From assembly GCA_965363355.1 (NCBI GenBank), contig CBDTTM010000054.1:1-13226 (forward strand): a stretch of DNA of 13,226 nucleotides, given 5' to 3'. The DNA comes from CBDTTM01 sp965363355. GTDB taxonomy: Bacteria; Bacillota; Negativicutes; Selenomonadales; Selenomonadaceae. Position 1 is the stretch's first letter, and the number at the start of each line of letters is the position of its first letter. The notes under the pieces were generated by a model. The model was not told the DNA's origin. It saw nothing but the letters and a program-made list of their open reading frames with translations, and did no database searches. Shown one piece after another: positions 1 through 6,646 of this stretch. The translations under genes were made by a program, and so were the position numbers.

Positions 1-1
1 T

Positions 2-91
2 AAAAATCGGCGATATTTGAATGAACTGCAGGCGCAGGCTTGTACGATTCCTTCATATCTTAGCAATTGGCTTCCACAAGAGGCAGAGTAA
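2..91 (+). CDS. C-terminal fragment of an unidentified protein
   Basis: Frame 2 is open from the window edge to TAA at 89-91 and encodes the last 29 residues of a protein whose start lies upstream. The visible tail has a basic start (KNRRYLNELQ) and ends SNWLPQEAE. I do not recognise a family from so short a piece. The reality of the gene is supported by the strong terminator hairpin whose left arm begins inside the stop codon. It is convergent with the LysR gene on the other strand. Confidence 0.45.
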   Translation, partial: KNRRYLNELQAQACTIPSYLSNWLPQEAE

Positions 92-138
92 AAAGCCCCA
101 ATAGAGTAAGCTGCCACGCTGCTCTATTGGGGCTTTTT
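90..138. terminator. Two-way intrinsic terminator
   Basis: A perfect 17-bp inverted repeat pairs 90-106 (AAAAAGCCCCAATAGAG) with 122-138. A short inner AGC/GCT pair (109-111 with 118-120) closes the loop. The arms end in T runs on both strands, so it can end the gene finishing at 91 on the plus strand and the LysR gene finishing at 166 on the minus strand. Confidence 0.93.
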
Positions 139-165
139 AGTAAATTGCGGTATTGGATGAGGGCA

Positions 166-1032
166 TCATAGTGAAAAATATTCAATGAACTTTTCCGCAA
201 GGGAAGATAAATAACGGTCTTTCATCCAGATTGCCGTGATTTTTGTTCGAAGTTTTTGTTCGTTGATGTTTTTTATTTTTAGGTTTTGATGCGTAGCCAG
301 GTCAAAAGCTGAGGCTGGTACGATTGCAATGCCAAAACCGGCATTTGCCCAAAGCAAAGTGGTACGGGCATCGTCGTTTTTGCAAAAAATATCTGGAACA
401 AATCCATAATCCGTGCAGGTTTCAAGGAGCAGTTGTTCAAATCGTCGGTACATGATGATCGGTCTGCCTTTTAGCTCGTCGAGGCTGATTTCATTGCTGT
501 TTGGATTCCAGTCATGGGCATCGTCCATCGCAGCAATCATAGGTTCTTCTTGCAAATATTTGCAATGGAAAAGAGCATTGCGAAAAGGGGTGCGAACGAT
601 GCCGATCTCGATGATCCCTTTTGTTAGCAGGTCGATGAGTGTGAAGGTGTTTCCCTCGTGAATTTCAAATTTTGCGCCGCTGTATTCCGTATGGAATTTC
701 ATCATGCCTTTTGAGAGAAGAATGTTGCCGGAAGAAGATACGGTGCCAATGGTCAGTGTGCCTTTGACGCCGCGTTTACAGTCATCGATTTCACGGACGG
801 TCGAGTCAGATAGTTCAAGAATCTGCCGCGCTCTTTTTACGAGGATGTTTCCGGCGTCCGTTAGCTGTATTTGCCTGGGACCACGTTTGAATAAGACGAT
901 GCCGAGTTCCTCTTCTAATAGTTTCATTTGCTGGCTCAGCGGTGGTTGGGCGATGCGCAAGCGTTTGGATGCCGCGGTAATTTGTTCTTCCTCGGCAATA
1001 GCGAGGAAATATTTGAGCTGCCTTATATCGAT
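166..1032 (-). CDS. LysR-type transcriptional regulator (apparent ATC start)
   Basis: Cytoplasmic DNA-binding regulator of the LysR family, 288 residues if started at 1032, the usual family length. The N-terminal winged helix-turn-helix reads DIRQLKYFLAIAEE then AASKRLRIAQPPLSQQ (about residues 2-37), followed by LLEEELGIVLFKR and LTDAG. An effector-binding domain follows from about residue 90 (GTLTIGTVSSSG). The start is odd: the frame has no ATG, GTG or TTG between the upstream stop TAA (1056-1054) and a TTG at 960, and starting at 960 would remove the first 24 residues and half of the helix-turn-helix. An ATC at 1032-1030 sits 6 bases after AGGAGGG, and taking it as Met gives the normal family N-terminus. 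It is divergent from the ABC exporter operon, so it probably controls that operon and perhaps itself; the effector is unknown. A base-call error at 1030 would also explain the missing ATG. Confidence 0.9.
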   Translation of the reverse strand: MDIRQLKYFLAIAEEEQITAASKRLRIAQPPLSQQMKLLEEELGIVLFKRGPRQIQLTDAGNILVKRARQILELSDSTVREIDDCKRGVKGTLTIGTVSSSGNILLSKGMMKFHTEYSGAKFEIHEGNTFTLIDLLTKGIIEIGIVRTPFRNALFHCKYLQEEPMIAAMDDAHDWNPNSNEISLDELKGRPIIMYRRFEQLLLETCTDYGFVPDIFCKNDDARTTLLWANAGFGIAIVPASAFDLATHQNLKIKNINEQKLRTKITAIWMKDRYLSSLAEKFIEYFSL

Positions 1033-1038
1033 AAGAAT

Positions 1039-1045
1039 CCCTCCT
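1039..1045 (-). promoter_or_regulatory. Ribosome binding site that sets the LysR start
   Basis: Read on the minus strand, 1045-1039 is AGGAGGG, a near-perfect Shine-Dalgarno. It lies 6 bases before the ATC at 1032 and 78 bases before the first TTG at 960, so it supports initiation at or beside 1032 and not at 960. Confidence 0.75.
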
Positions 1046-1082
1046 ATACGAATTTAATATGCGATATAGATGAATAAGATAT

Positions 1083-1111
1083 TTTTCATATGAATTATGT
1101 CGTGCTATAAT
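1083..1111 (+). promoter_or_regulatory. Predicted promoter of the ABC exporter operon
   Basis: TATAAT at 1106-1111 is a perfect -10 preceded by TGC (extended -10, 1103-1105). A weak -35 TTTTCA (1083-1088) lies 17 bases upstream. The predicted transcript start near 1118 leaves a leader of about 40 bases before the ABC gene. A poor -35 with an extended -10 suits an activated promoter, in line with the divergent LysR gene. Confidence 0.65.
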
Positions 1112-1116
1112 CATAT
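1088..1116. promoter_or_regulatory. Candidate LysR operator: imperfect inverted repeat over the -10
   Basis: ATATGAATTAT (1088-1098) and ATAATCATAT (1107-1116) form an inverted repeat with a one-base bulge around an 8-base centre. A perfect palindrome TTCATATGAA (1085-1094) overlaps the left arm. The site covers the -10 of the ABC promoter and lies in the LysR-ABC intergenic region, where LysR proteins usually bind. Assignment to this LysR is inference. Confidence 0.4.
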
Positions 1117-1156
1117 CCGGATAGCAAAGAAATAACAAGCGAAAAAATGGAAAAGG

Positions 1157-2902
1157 ATGATGGTCTTGCTAAAATTGGCGATTTTCTTAAAAGCTTATAA
1201 AAAAGAATGTTTACTTGGACCGATTTTTAAATTATTTGAAGCCATATTGGAATTATTATTGCCGACCATGATGGTTTTTGTCATCAATAAAGGTGTTGCA
1301 AAAGGAGATTTGCATTACGTCTTGCAGATGGGCGGATGGATGCTTGGGATGTCGCTATTGGGCTTTGCCTGTTCGATGGTTTGCCAATATTTTGCGGCAA
1401 GAGCATCGCAAGGATTTGGTACGACGCTGCGAAATGTTGTTTTTGAGCATATCCAATCCTTGTCAAATAGTGAAATCGATGCAGTGGGAACAGCTTCATT
1501 GGTTAATCGGATAACAAATGATATCAATCAGCTTCAATTGGCGGTTGCGATGTTGATTCGACTGGTGGTTAGGACTCCGTTCATTTGCCTAGGTGCGATT
1601 GCCATGGCGATGATGCTCGATTTAAAGCTTTCGATATTGCTTTGGGGTGCGGTTCCGATATTTGCTTTGATTCTGTATTTTATCGTGAAACGCTCCTCTG
1701 TATTATATCGTTTCTATCAAAAAAGACTCGATGGCATTGCTTCGGTTTTGCGGGAGAATTTGTCCGGGGTAAGGGTCATTCGAGCGTTTTCAAAAGTAAA
1801 AAAAGAAAAGTCACGTTTTTACCGAGCTAACGATGCACTTACGGACAATGCGGTTGAAATCGGCAATGTTTCGGCCATGCTCAATCCATTGACGACAATG
1901 GTAATGAATGCAGTAATTATCTTGATTTTATGGCAGGGCAGTGCACATATTGATGCAGGACGATTAGCCAAGGGCGAAATCATCGCTTTTGTAAATTATA
2001 TTACGCAGATTTTGCTGGCACTTATCGTTATATCTAATCTTGTCGTCATTTTTACTAAGGCATTTGCTTCGGCTGAACGAGTGAATCAAGTCTTGGCGTT
2101 GCAGTCCTCGCTGCCTGTAGAGAAATTGGCAGAAAATGCGAGTATAGAAGAATCAAAAGTACAGATTGCTCTAGAAAATGTTTCGTTTAAGTACAGCGAA
2201 ACGGGGGATATGGCCCTTTCTCATGTGTCGCTTGCTATTCATCGGGGCGAAACCGTTGGAATCATTGGTAGTACTGGTGCGGGCAAGTCTACGTTCATCA
2301 ATCTTTTGCCACGGTTTTATGATGTTTCAGAAGGCCAGATCCTTATTGATGGAATCGATGTTACCAAATGGGAAATGTCGAAGTTACGACAAAAATTCGG
2401 CATAGTACCACAAAAGGCGCTGCTATTTACGGGGACTATTGAAGATAATCTTCGTTGGGGTGATGCGGCGGCAATGCTGCATGATTTGGATCAAGCCGCA
2501 GATATTGCTCAGGCCGCAGAATTCATAAAAGATTTGCCGATGGGATATAAAACCAAAGTCGAACGAGGCGGAATGAATTTTTCGGGCGGTCAAAAGCAGC
2601 GCTTGACTATCGCACGGGCGTTGGTCAAAAAACCAGAAATATTGATACTGGATGATTCCTCAAGTGCCCTTGATTTTGCAACAGATGCTGCCTTGAGACG
2701 CGCTTTGGCGAAAAATTGCCAGGATACTACCGTATTGATGGTTTCGCAAAGGGCAAGTTCGATCAAGCATGCAGATAAGATCCTTGTATTTGATGACGGT
2801 GTTTTAGTTGGTTGCGGCAAGCATCAAGAGCTTATTGAAACCTGCGAAACATATCGTGAAATTTGTTTGTCCCAGTTGTCGAAAGAGGAGGCATACGCAT
2901 GA
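1157..2902 (+). CDS. Heterodimeric ABC exporter, half with degenerate ATPase site
   Basis: Half-transporter of 581 residues with an N-terminal six-helix membrane domain (about 1-310) fused to a nucleotide-binding domain (about 335-575). Visible motifs are Walker A GSTGAGKS (371-378), Q-loop Q419, signature FSGGQ (475-479) and Walker B ILILDD (495-500). Aspartate D500 replaces the catalytic glutamate, and the H-loop histidine is replaced by glutamine (SQR, Q531). These two changes mark the degenerate-site subunit of TM287/288, LmrCD and BmrCD type multidrug exporters, which work only with a partner carrying normal residues; that partner is the next gene. Substrate cannot be read from sequence. 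Tandem ATGs at 1157 and 1160 follow a weak GGAAAAGG; a TTG at 1166 is also possible. The stop overlaps the next start as ATGA (2899-2902). Confidence 0.95.
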   Translation: MMVLLKLAIFLKAYKKECLLGPIFKLFEAILELLLPTMMVFVINKGVAKGDLHYVLQMGGWMLGMSLLGFACSMVCQYFAARASQGFGTTLRNVVFEHIQSLSNSEIDAVGTASLVNRITNDINQLQLAVAMLIRLVVRTPFICLGAIAMAMMLDLKLSILLWGAVPIFALILYFIVKRSSVLYRFYQKRLDGIASVLRENLSGVRVIRAFSKVKKEKSRFYRANDALTDNAVEIGNVSAMLNPLTTMVMNAVIILILWQGSAHIDAGRLAKGEIIAFVNYITQILLALIVISNLVVIFTKAFASAERVNQVLALQSSLPVEKLAENASIEESKVQIALENVSFKYSETGDMALSHVSLAIHRGETVGIIGSTGAGKSTFINLLPRFYDVSEGQILIDGIDVTKWEMSKLRQKFGIVPQKALLFTGTIEDNLRWGDAAAMLHDLDQAADIAQAAEFIKDLPMGYKTKVERGGMNFSGGQKQRLTIARALVKKPEILILDDSSSALDFATDAALRRALAKNCQDTTVLMVSQRASSIKHADKILVFDDGVLVGCGKHQELIETCETYREICLSQLSKEEAYA

Positions 2903-4650
2903 AGAACAATACTACATGGAAACGCTGTGCAAGCTATATAGGTTGTTACCGATTCTATTTTATGATCGCATTGTTTTCAGCAGTCATCACGGTTATTGCA
3001 AGTTTATTTGGCCCTATGTATATCGGTAAGGTTGTAGATAAAATGGTGGGCCCTTCAAGGGTTGATTTTGCTGGTGTTGGACAAATTTTGGAAATCTTGA
3101 TTGGTATTTATGTGCTGCAAAGCTTTTTTAGCTGGACGCTGACCTACTTCACCAATAAAATTTCTTATCGGACAGCCAATCGTTTGCGTCACCAGCTTTT
3201 TTCCAAAATAAATAAATTGCCGTTAAAGTTTTTTGATGGCAGCTCCCATGGCGATATCGTCAGTCGGTTCGTCAATGATATTGATGCGATTTCTGATGGC
3301 ATGGTGCAGGGGATTGCCAATCTTTTAAGCGGTATCATTACGATTTTTGGCGCGCTGGCCTTTATGTTCTTGATCAGCAGCAAAATGACTGCTGTTGTCA
3401 TTGTTTCAGCAATTGGAACGTATTTCATGGCAAGATTCATCACGAAAAAGACACAGAGTCTATTCAAAGAACAGGCCAAAAGTTTAGGCCTTCTCAATGG
3501 TTATGCCGAAGAAGCGATTGCCGGACAAAATGTCATCAAAGCTTTTTCGTATGAAGGAAAATCTTTTGCTGATTTTTTTGCGCTTAATCAGCATCTATAT
3601 GAAAAAGGCGTAAGGGCACAATTCTTTGGCTCTTTGACCAATCCGACAACACGTCTTGTCAATAACATCACCTATGGGATTATTGGGGTAATCGGCAGCG
3701 TGTTGACAATTCTTGGACAAATCACAGTCGGTGATATAGCTAGTTTTTTGATTTATTCGGTTCTTTTTGGCAAGCCGTTCAATGATATTACCGCAGTGTT
3801 TACCCAGTTGCAAAGTGCCGCTGCATCAGCCCAGCGTGTTTTTCGCATTTTAGATATGGCAGAAGAGGCTGATATCAAATCGGACAAAAAAGCAAAGCGC
3901 AGCAAGGGTACGGTCTTGTTTGACCATGTTTCTTTTGCCTATGACCCGAAAAGACCACTTATACAAGATTTTAATCTGGAGGTCGCCGCCGGGAAAAAGA
4001 TAGCAATTGTAGGCCATACGGGCGCAGGCAAGACCACCTTAGTCAATTTGCTCATGCGTTTTTACGAGCTTGATAAAGGTAGGATTTTAATCGATGGTAC
4101 GGATATTTTGGATCTGACGCGAGATGAACTGCGGCAAAACTTTGGCATGGTCTTGCAGGATACTTGGCTTTTTGCCGGTACGATCCGTGAAAATATAGCT
4201 TACGGGATGGAAGATGCATCACAAGAACAGATCGTTGCAGCAGCAAAGGCTTCTGATGCCCATAGCTTCATTCGTCGTTTGCCGCAAGGATATGACACGT
4301 TGATCGCCGATTCGGGCGGCAATTTGTCACAAGGGCAAAAACAGCTTTTGACCATCGCTCGTGTCATGCTTGTCGATCCACCTATGCTTATTTTGGATGA
4401 GGCGACAAGCAGCATCGATACACGGTCAGAAATTCGTATCCAATCCGCTTTTTTGAAAATGATGGAAGGTCGAACGAGTTTTGTCATTGCGCATCGATTA
4501 TCGACAATCAAAGAAGCCGACCAGATTATAGTCATGGATCAAGGCTCGGTTGTCGAGTGTGGCAGCCATGAAGAGTTACTGCAGAAAAATGGACATTACG
4601 CTAAGCTCTATGCCAGCCAGTTCGCTATTGAAGAAAGTGCTTTAGCATAA
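2899..4650 (+). CDS. Heterodimeric ABC exporter, catalytic half
   Basis: Second half-transporter, 583 residues. The frame is open from 2863, but ATG 2899 is the start: AGAGGAGG (2884-2891) lies 7 bases upstream, and the ATG overlaps the stop of the preceding gene as ATGA, so translation is coupled. The membrane domain spans about 1-320 and the ATPase domain about 335-580. Motifs are Walker A GHTGAGKT (372-379), Q-loop Q420, signature LSQGQ (476-480), Walker B MLILDE with catalytic E501, and H-loop H532. The Walker B glutamate and H-loop histidine are intact. The variant LSQGQ signature is what the partner of a degenerate subunit typically carries, so the two genes together should make one asymmetric exporter in the cytoplasmic membrane. 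A terminator follows 13 bases after the stop. Confidence 0.95.
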   Translation: MKNNTTWKRCASYIGCYRFYFMIALFSAVITVIASLFGPMYIGKVVDKMVGPSRVDFAGVGQILEILIGIYVLQSFFSWTLTYFTNKISYRTANRLRHQLFSKINKLPLKFFDGSSHGDIVSRFVNDIDAISDGMVQGIANLLSGIITIFGALAFMFLISSKMTAVVIVSAIGTYFMARFITKKTQSLFKEQAKSLGLLNGYAEEAIAGQNVIKAFSYEGKSFADFFALNQHLYEKGVRAQFFGSLTNPTTRLVNNITYGIIGVIGSVLTILGQITVGDIASFLIYSVLFGKPFNDITAVFTQLQSAAASAQRVFRILDMAEEADIKSDKKAKRSKGTVLFDHVSFAYDPKRPLIQDFNLEVAAGKKIAIVGHTGAGKTTLVNLLMRFYELDKGRILIDGTDILDLTRDELRQNFGMVLQDTWLFAGTIRENIAYGMEDASQEQIVAAAKASDAHSFIRRLPQGYDTLIADSGGNLSQGQKQLLTIARVMLVDPPMLILDEATSSIDTRSEIRIQSAFLKMMEGRTSFVIAHRLSTIKEADQIIVMDQGSVVECGSHEELLQKNGHYAKLYASQFAIEESALA

Positions 4651-4662
4651 AATGACAATCAA

Positions 4663-4712
4663 AAAACAAGGAACGCTAGGCATGAATGCAGATGCTTAGC
4701 GTTCCTTGTTTT
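4663..4712. terminator. Two-way terminator between ABC operon and C39 gene
   Basis: A perfect 16-bp stem pairs 4663-4678 (AAAACAAGGAACGCTA) with 4697-4712, extended inward by a G-T pair and GCAT/ATGC (4680-4683 with 4692-4695). The loop is 4684-4691. T runs follow on the plus strand (TTTT to 4712) and the minus strand (six T opposite 4661-4666). It serves both convergent units. Confidence 0.93.
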
Positions 4713-4734
4713 GGTTTATTTAAAAATCAGATCG

Positions 4735-5502
4735 TTATTTTGGCACTGCGGTCAGCCAGGGCTGGATTTGCTGATTTTTTGGCAGCATATGAGAATCAAA
4801 CCACATATAGTAGAATTTTTCAGCAGGAACGATAACGTAGCCATCTTGCTGGTGGTCAGCGGTATCATATGAATCTGCAAGAATCAAGACATCATCAGCC
4901 ATAGTGTCTGTTCCCATCGTGTCGTAGCCGATGATTACCCGCCAGTGACCGCCCCAGTCGATGTTTTCGATCATGATGGGTGTATTGTCTTTTAGGTTTT
5001 TCAAAACAAAGTTTTTGAAGTCGGTTTCTGTGGCAAAACTCTGGGGATTTTTTGTGGGATTGTCTAAGCTAGAGTTAGTTTTCCAGCCAATTTTTTTGAA
5101 GAATTTTACCATTCCGGCGACATCGGTTCCGATAGATGGCTTTGTGCCCATGATAGCGGCGATTTCTTTTTCCTGCCAATTGGTGTTGCCCAAATAATTG
5201 AGTACGGTGAGGGCGGCGGCAGGACCACAGGTGATTTCAGTCGTTTGTTGATAGGTTTGATAATGCGGTAGGATAATCAGTGTAGTTGTTGGTTTCATTT
5301 GATAAAAATCAATAGCAGGATAATAGGGGGAAGCTTGGACGTTGCCAATTCCTTGATAAGATGAGGCGCCTTCCTTTGTTGTATCATAACTGGCTGGATA
5401 GGCAATCACAGGTGGCAAGGAGGCATCGTTTGCTGCCTGCGTGACCGAGCTATTGAAAAGCAAGGCAAAACATAAGGTTGATGCGATGAAAAAATGTTTC
5501 AT
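4735..5502 (-). CDS. Secreted C39-family (papain-like) cysteine peptidase-like protein
   Basis: 255 residues. A Sec signal peptide at 1-24 (MKHFF, hydrophobic core, cleavage near VTQA) implies export. The mature part matches the Peptidase_C39_2 pattern. The catalytic cysteine is C92 in EITCGPAAALTVLNYLG, with a glutamine a few residues before it (Q85/Q86) for the oxyanion hole. The histidine is H186 in GGHWRVIIGYD and the aspartate D210 in LADSYDTADH. All expected catalytic residues are present, so it is probably an active thiol peptidase or a related papain-fold hydrolase. The substrate is unknown. ATG 5502 follows AGAGG by 6 bases. It is transcribed alone, facing the ABC exporter. Bacteriocin-processing C39 domains are cytosolic and fused to exporters, so a role in leader-peptide removal is unlikely here. 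Confidence 0.85.
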   Translation of the reverse strand: MKHFFIASTLCFALLFNSSVTQAANDASLPPVIAYPASYDTTKEGASSYQGIGNVQASPYYPAIDFYQMKPTTTLIILPHYQTYQQTTEITCGPAAALTVLNYLGNTNWQEKEIAAIMGTKPSIGTDVAGMVKFFKKIGWKTNSSLDNPTKNPQSFATETDFKNFVLKNLKDNTPIMIENIDWGGHWRVIIGYDTMGTDTMADDVLILADSYDTADHQQDGYVIVPAEKFYYMWFDSHMLPKNQQIQPWLTAVPK

Positions 5503-5580
5503 AAAGAACCTCTTTTCTGTATTGAAATCAGTGGGAAAGTAAAAGTCATTTGTTTTAAGCGTTGAATCATTTATGTCTCA

Positions 5581-5586
5581 ATTATA
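5581..5586 (-). promoter_or_regulatory. Possible -10 element of the C39 gene
   Basis: On the minus strand 5586-5581 reads TATAAT, about 80 bases before the C39 start. No convincing -35 sits 16-18 bases upstream (best TTTCTT), so this is a partial promoter call. Confidence 0.35.
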
Positions 5587-5666
5587 TATTCAAAATAAAA
5601 AGAAGAAATCCTGCGCACGGTTTGACTTTGTCAGATGGAGAAAATGTCTTTGGGTGAGAACAGAGG

Positions 5667-5695
5667 TTGACAATTTAAATCGCACATGGTAACAT
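5667..5695 (+). promoter_or_regulatory. Promoter of the MetQ-like gene
   Basis: Consensus -35 TTGACA (5667-5672), exact 17-base spacer, -10 TAACAT (5690-5695, 4 of 6). The transcript would begin near 5702, leaving a leader of about 38 bases, too short for an S-box riboswitch or T-box. No known methionine-responsive element is visible. Confidence 0.75.
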
Positions 5696-5739
5696 TCTAA
5701 ACATATAAGACATAAATGTATTTGATTGGGGCGTTGGCA

Positions 5740-6573
5740 ATGAAAAAATTGTGGAAAAAAGGTAGTATTTTTGTGGCATTGATTTTAAGTGTAGTTTCTT
5801 TGGCAGGCTGCGGTGCAGGCGCAGGTTCAGGTTCAGGGGATAAGACTGAACAGACGGCAATTTCTGTAGGCGTTACAGCAGGGCCGCATGCGGAAATCAT
5901 GGAAGTCGTGAAAAAGGTCGCTCAAAAAGATGGCCTTGATATTAAAATTGTTGAATTCAGCGATTATATTCAGCCTAATGTAGCTTTGAGCAATGGCGAA
6001 ATCGATGCGAATGTATATCAGCATAAACCGTTTTTGGATGCTCAAATTGCCGATCGCGGCTATAAATTCGATGTCATCGGCAAATCTGTTATTTTCCCTA
6101 TGGGCCTTTATTCGCAAAAGGTCAAAAGCCTTAGTGACATCAAAGAAAATGCTATTGTCGGGATTCCAAACGATCCGACCAATGGTGGTAGAGCTTTGGT
6201 TTTATTGCAGAGTGCAGGTCTGTTGAAACTCAAGGATAATATAGCAGCCGAAAGAGCGACTGTTGCTGATATTGTAGAAAATCCGAAGAATCTGCAGATC
6301 AAGGAACTTGAAGCAGCGCAGCTGCCAAGAGCTTTGGCTGATATGGACTTTGCCGCTATCAATACGAATTATGCAATTCCAGCCGGGCTTTCACCAACCG
6401 AGAATGCATTGTTCTTGGAGAGCGGTGAATCGCCATATGCAAATGTGATCGTTGCTCGCAGTGAAGATAAAGATAAGGCAGCATTGCAAAAGTTGGTTAA
6501 AGCATATAATTCTGATGAAGTAAAACAGTTCGTGCAAGAACACTTCAAAGGTTCGGCGACACCGGCCTGGTAA
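5740..6573 (+). CDS. MetQ/NlpA-family substrate-binding lipoprotein
   Basis: 277-residue lipoprotein anchored outside the cytoplasmic membrane that delivers a small substrate, by family methionine or a related amino acid, to an ABC importer. The signal peptide MKKLWKKGSI leads to lipobox LAGC with lipidated C24. A glycine-serine linker (GAGAGSGSG) follows, then the NlpA domain from about residue 38. Typical family stretches are GVTAGPHAEIMEVV, NVYQHKPFLD, VGIPNDPTNGGRAL, AAINTNYAIPAGL and SPYANVIVAR. An ATG at 5716 is in frame but lacks a ribosome binding site and would add 8 residues ahead of the signal peptide; ATG 5740 has GGGG upstream and gives a normal lipoprotein start. No MetN ATPase or MetI permease gene lies beside it, so it must share a transporter encoded elsewhere. 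Substrate is inferred from family only. Confidence 0.92.
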   Translation: MKKLWKKGSIFVALILSVVSLAGCGAGAGSGSGDKTEQTAISVGVTAGPHAEIMEVVKKVAQKDGLDIKIVEFSDYIQPNVALSNGEIDANVYQHKPFLDAQIADRGYKFDVIGKSVIFPMGLYSQKVKSLSDIKENAIVGIPNDPTNGGRALVLLQSAGLLKLKDNIAAERATVADIVENPKNLQIKELEAAQLPRALADMDFAAINTNYAIPAGLSPTENALFLESGESPYANVIVARSEDKDKAALQKLVKAYNSDEVKQFVQEHFKGSATPAW

Positions 6574-6592
6574 AAAAACGAGTATAGAGATG

Positions 6593-6646
6593 AACTGCCC
6601 CCAAGAGTTAGCTTTGATAATTCTAACTTTTGAGGGCAGTTTTTTT
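6593..6646 (+). terminator. Terminator of the MetQ-like gene
   Basis: A 19-position stem pairs 6593-6611 with 6623-6641 with one C-A mismatch and one G-T pair. The loop is 6612-6622, followed by seven T (6640-6646). The T run overlaps the stop codon of the convergent MocR gene (6647-6645). No T run follows the hairpin on the minus strand, so it mainly serves the MetQ-like gene. Confidence 0.9.

Noticed and set aside
704..1057. Open frame on the plus strand across the LysR gene
   Set aside because: It is antisense to the conserved helix-turn-helix region, has no ribosome binding site, and its translation resembles no family.
4735..5502. Bacteriocin leader peptidase
   Set aside because: The protein has a signal peptide and is not fused to an ABC exporter, whereas leader-removing C39 domains act on the cytosolic side; no precursor peptide gene is visible in the window.
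5640..5740. SAM riboswitch or T-box upstream of the MetQ-like gene
   Set aside because: The promoter at 5667-5695 leaves only about 38 bases of leader, and no T-box sequence or S-box core is visible.
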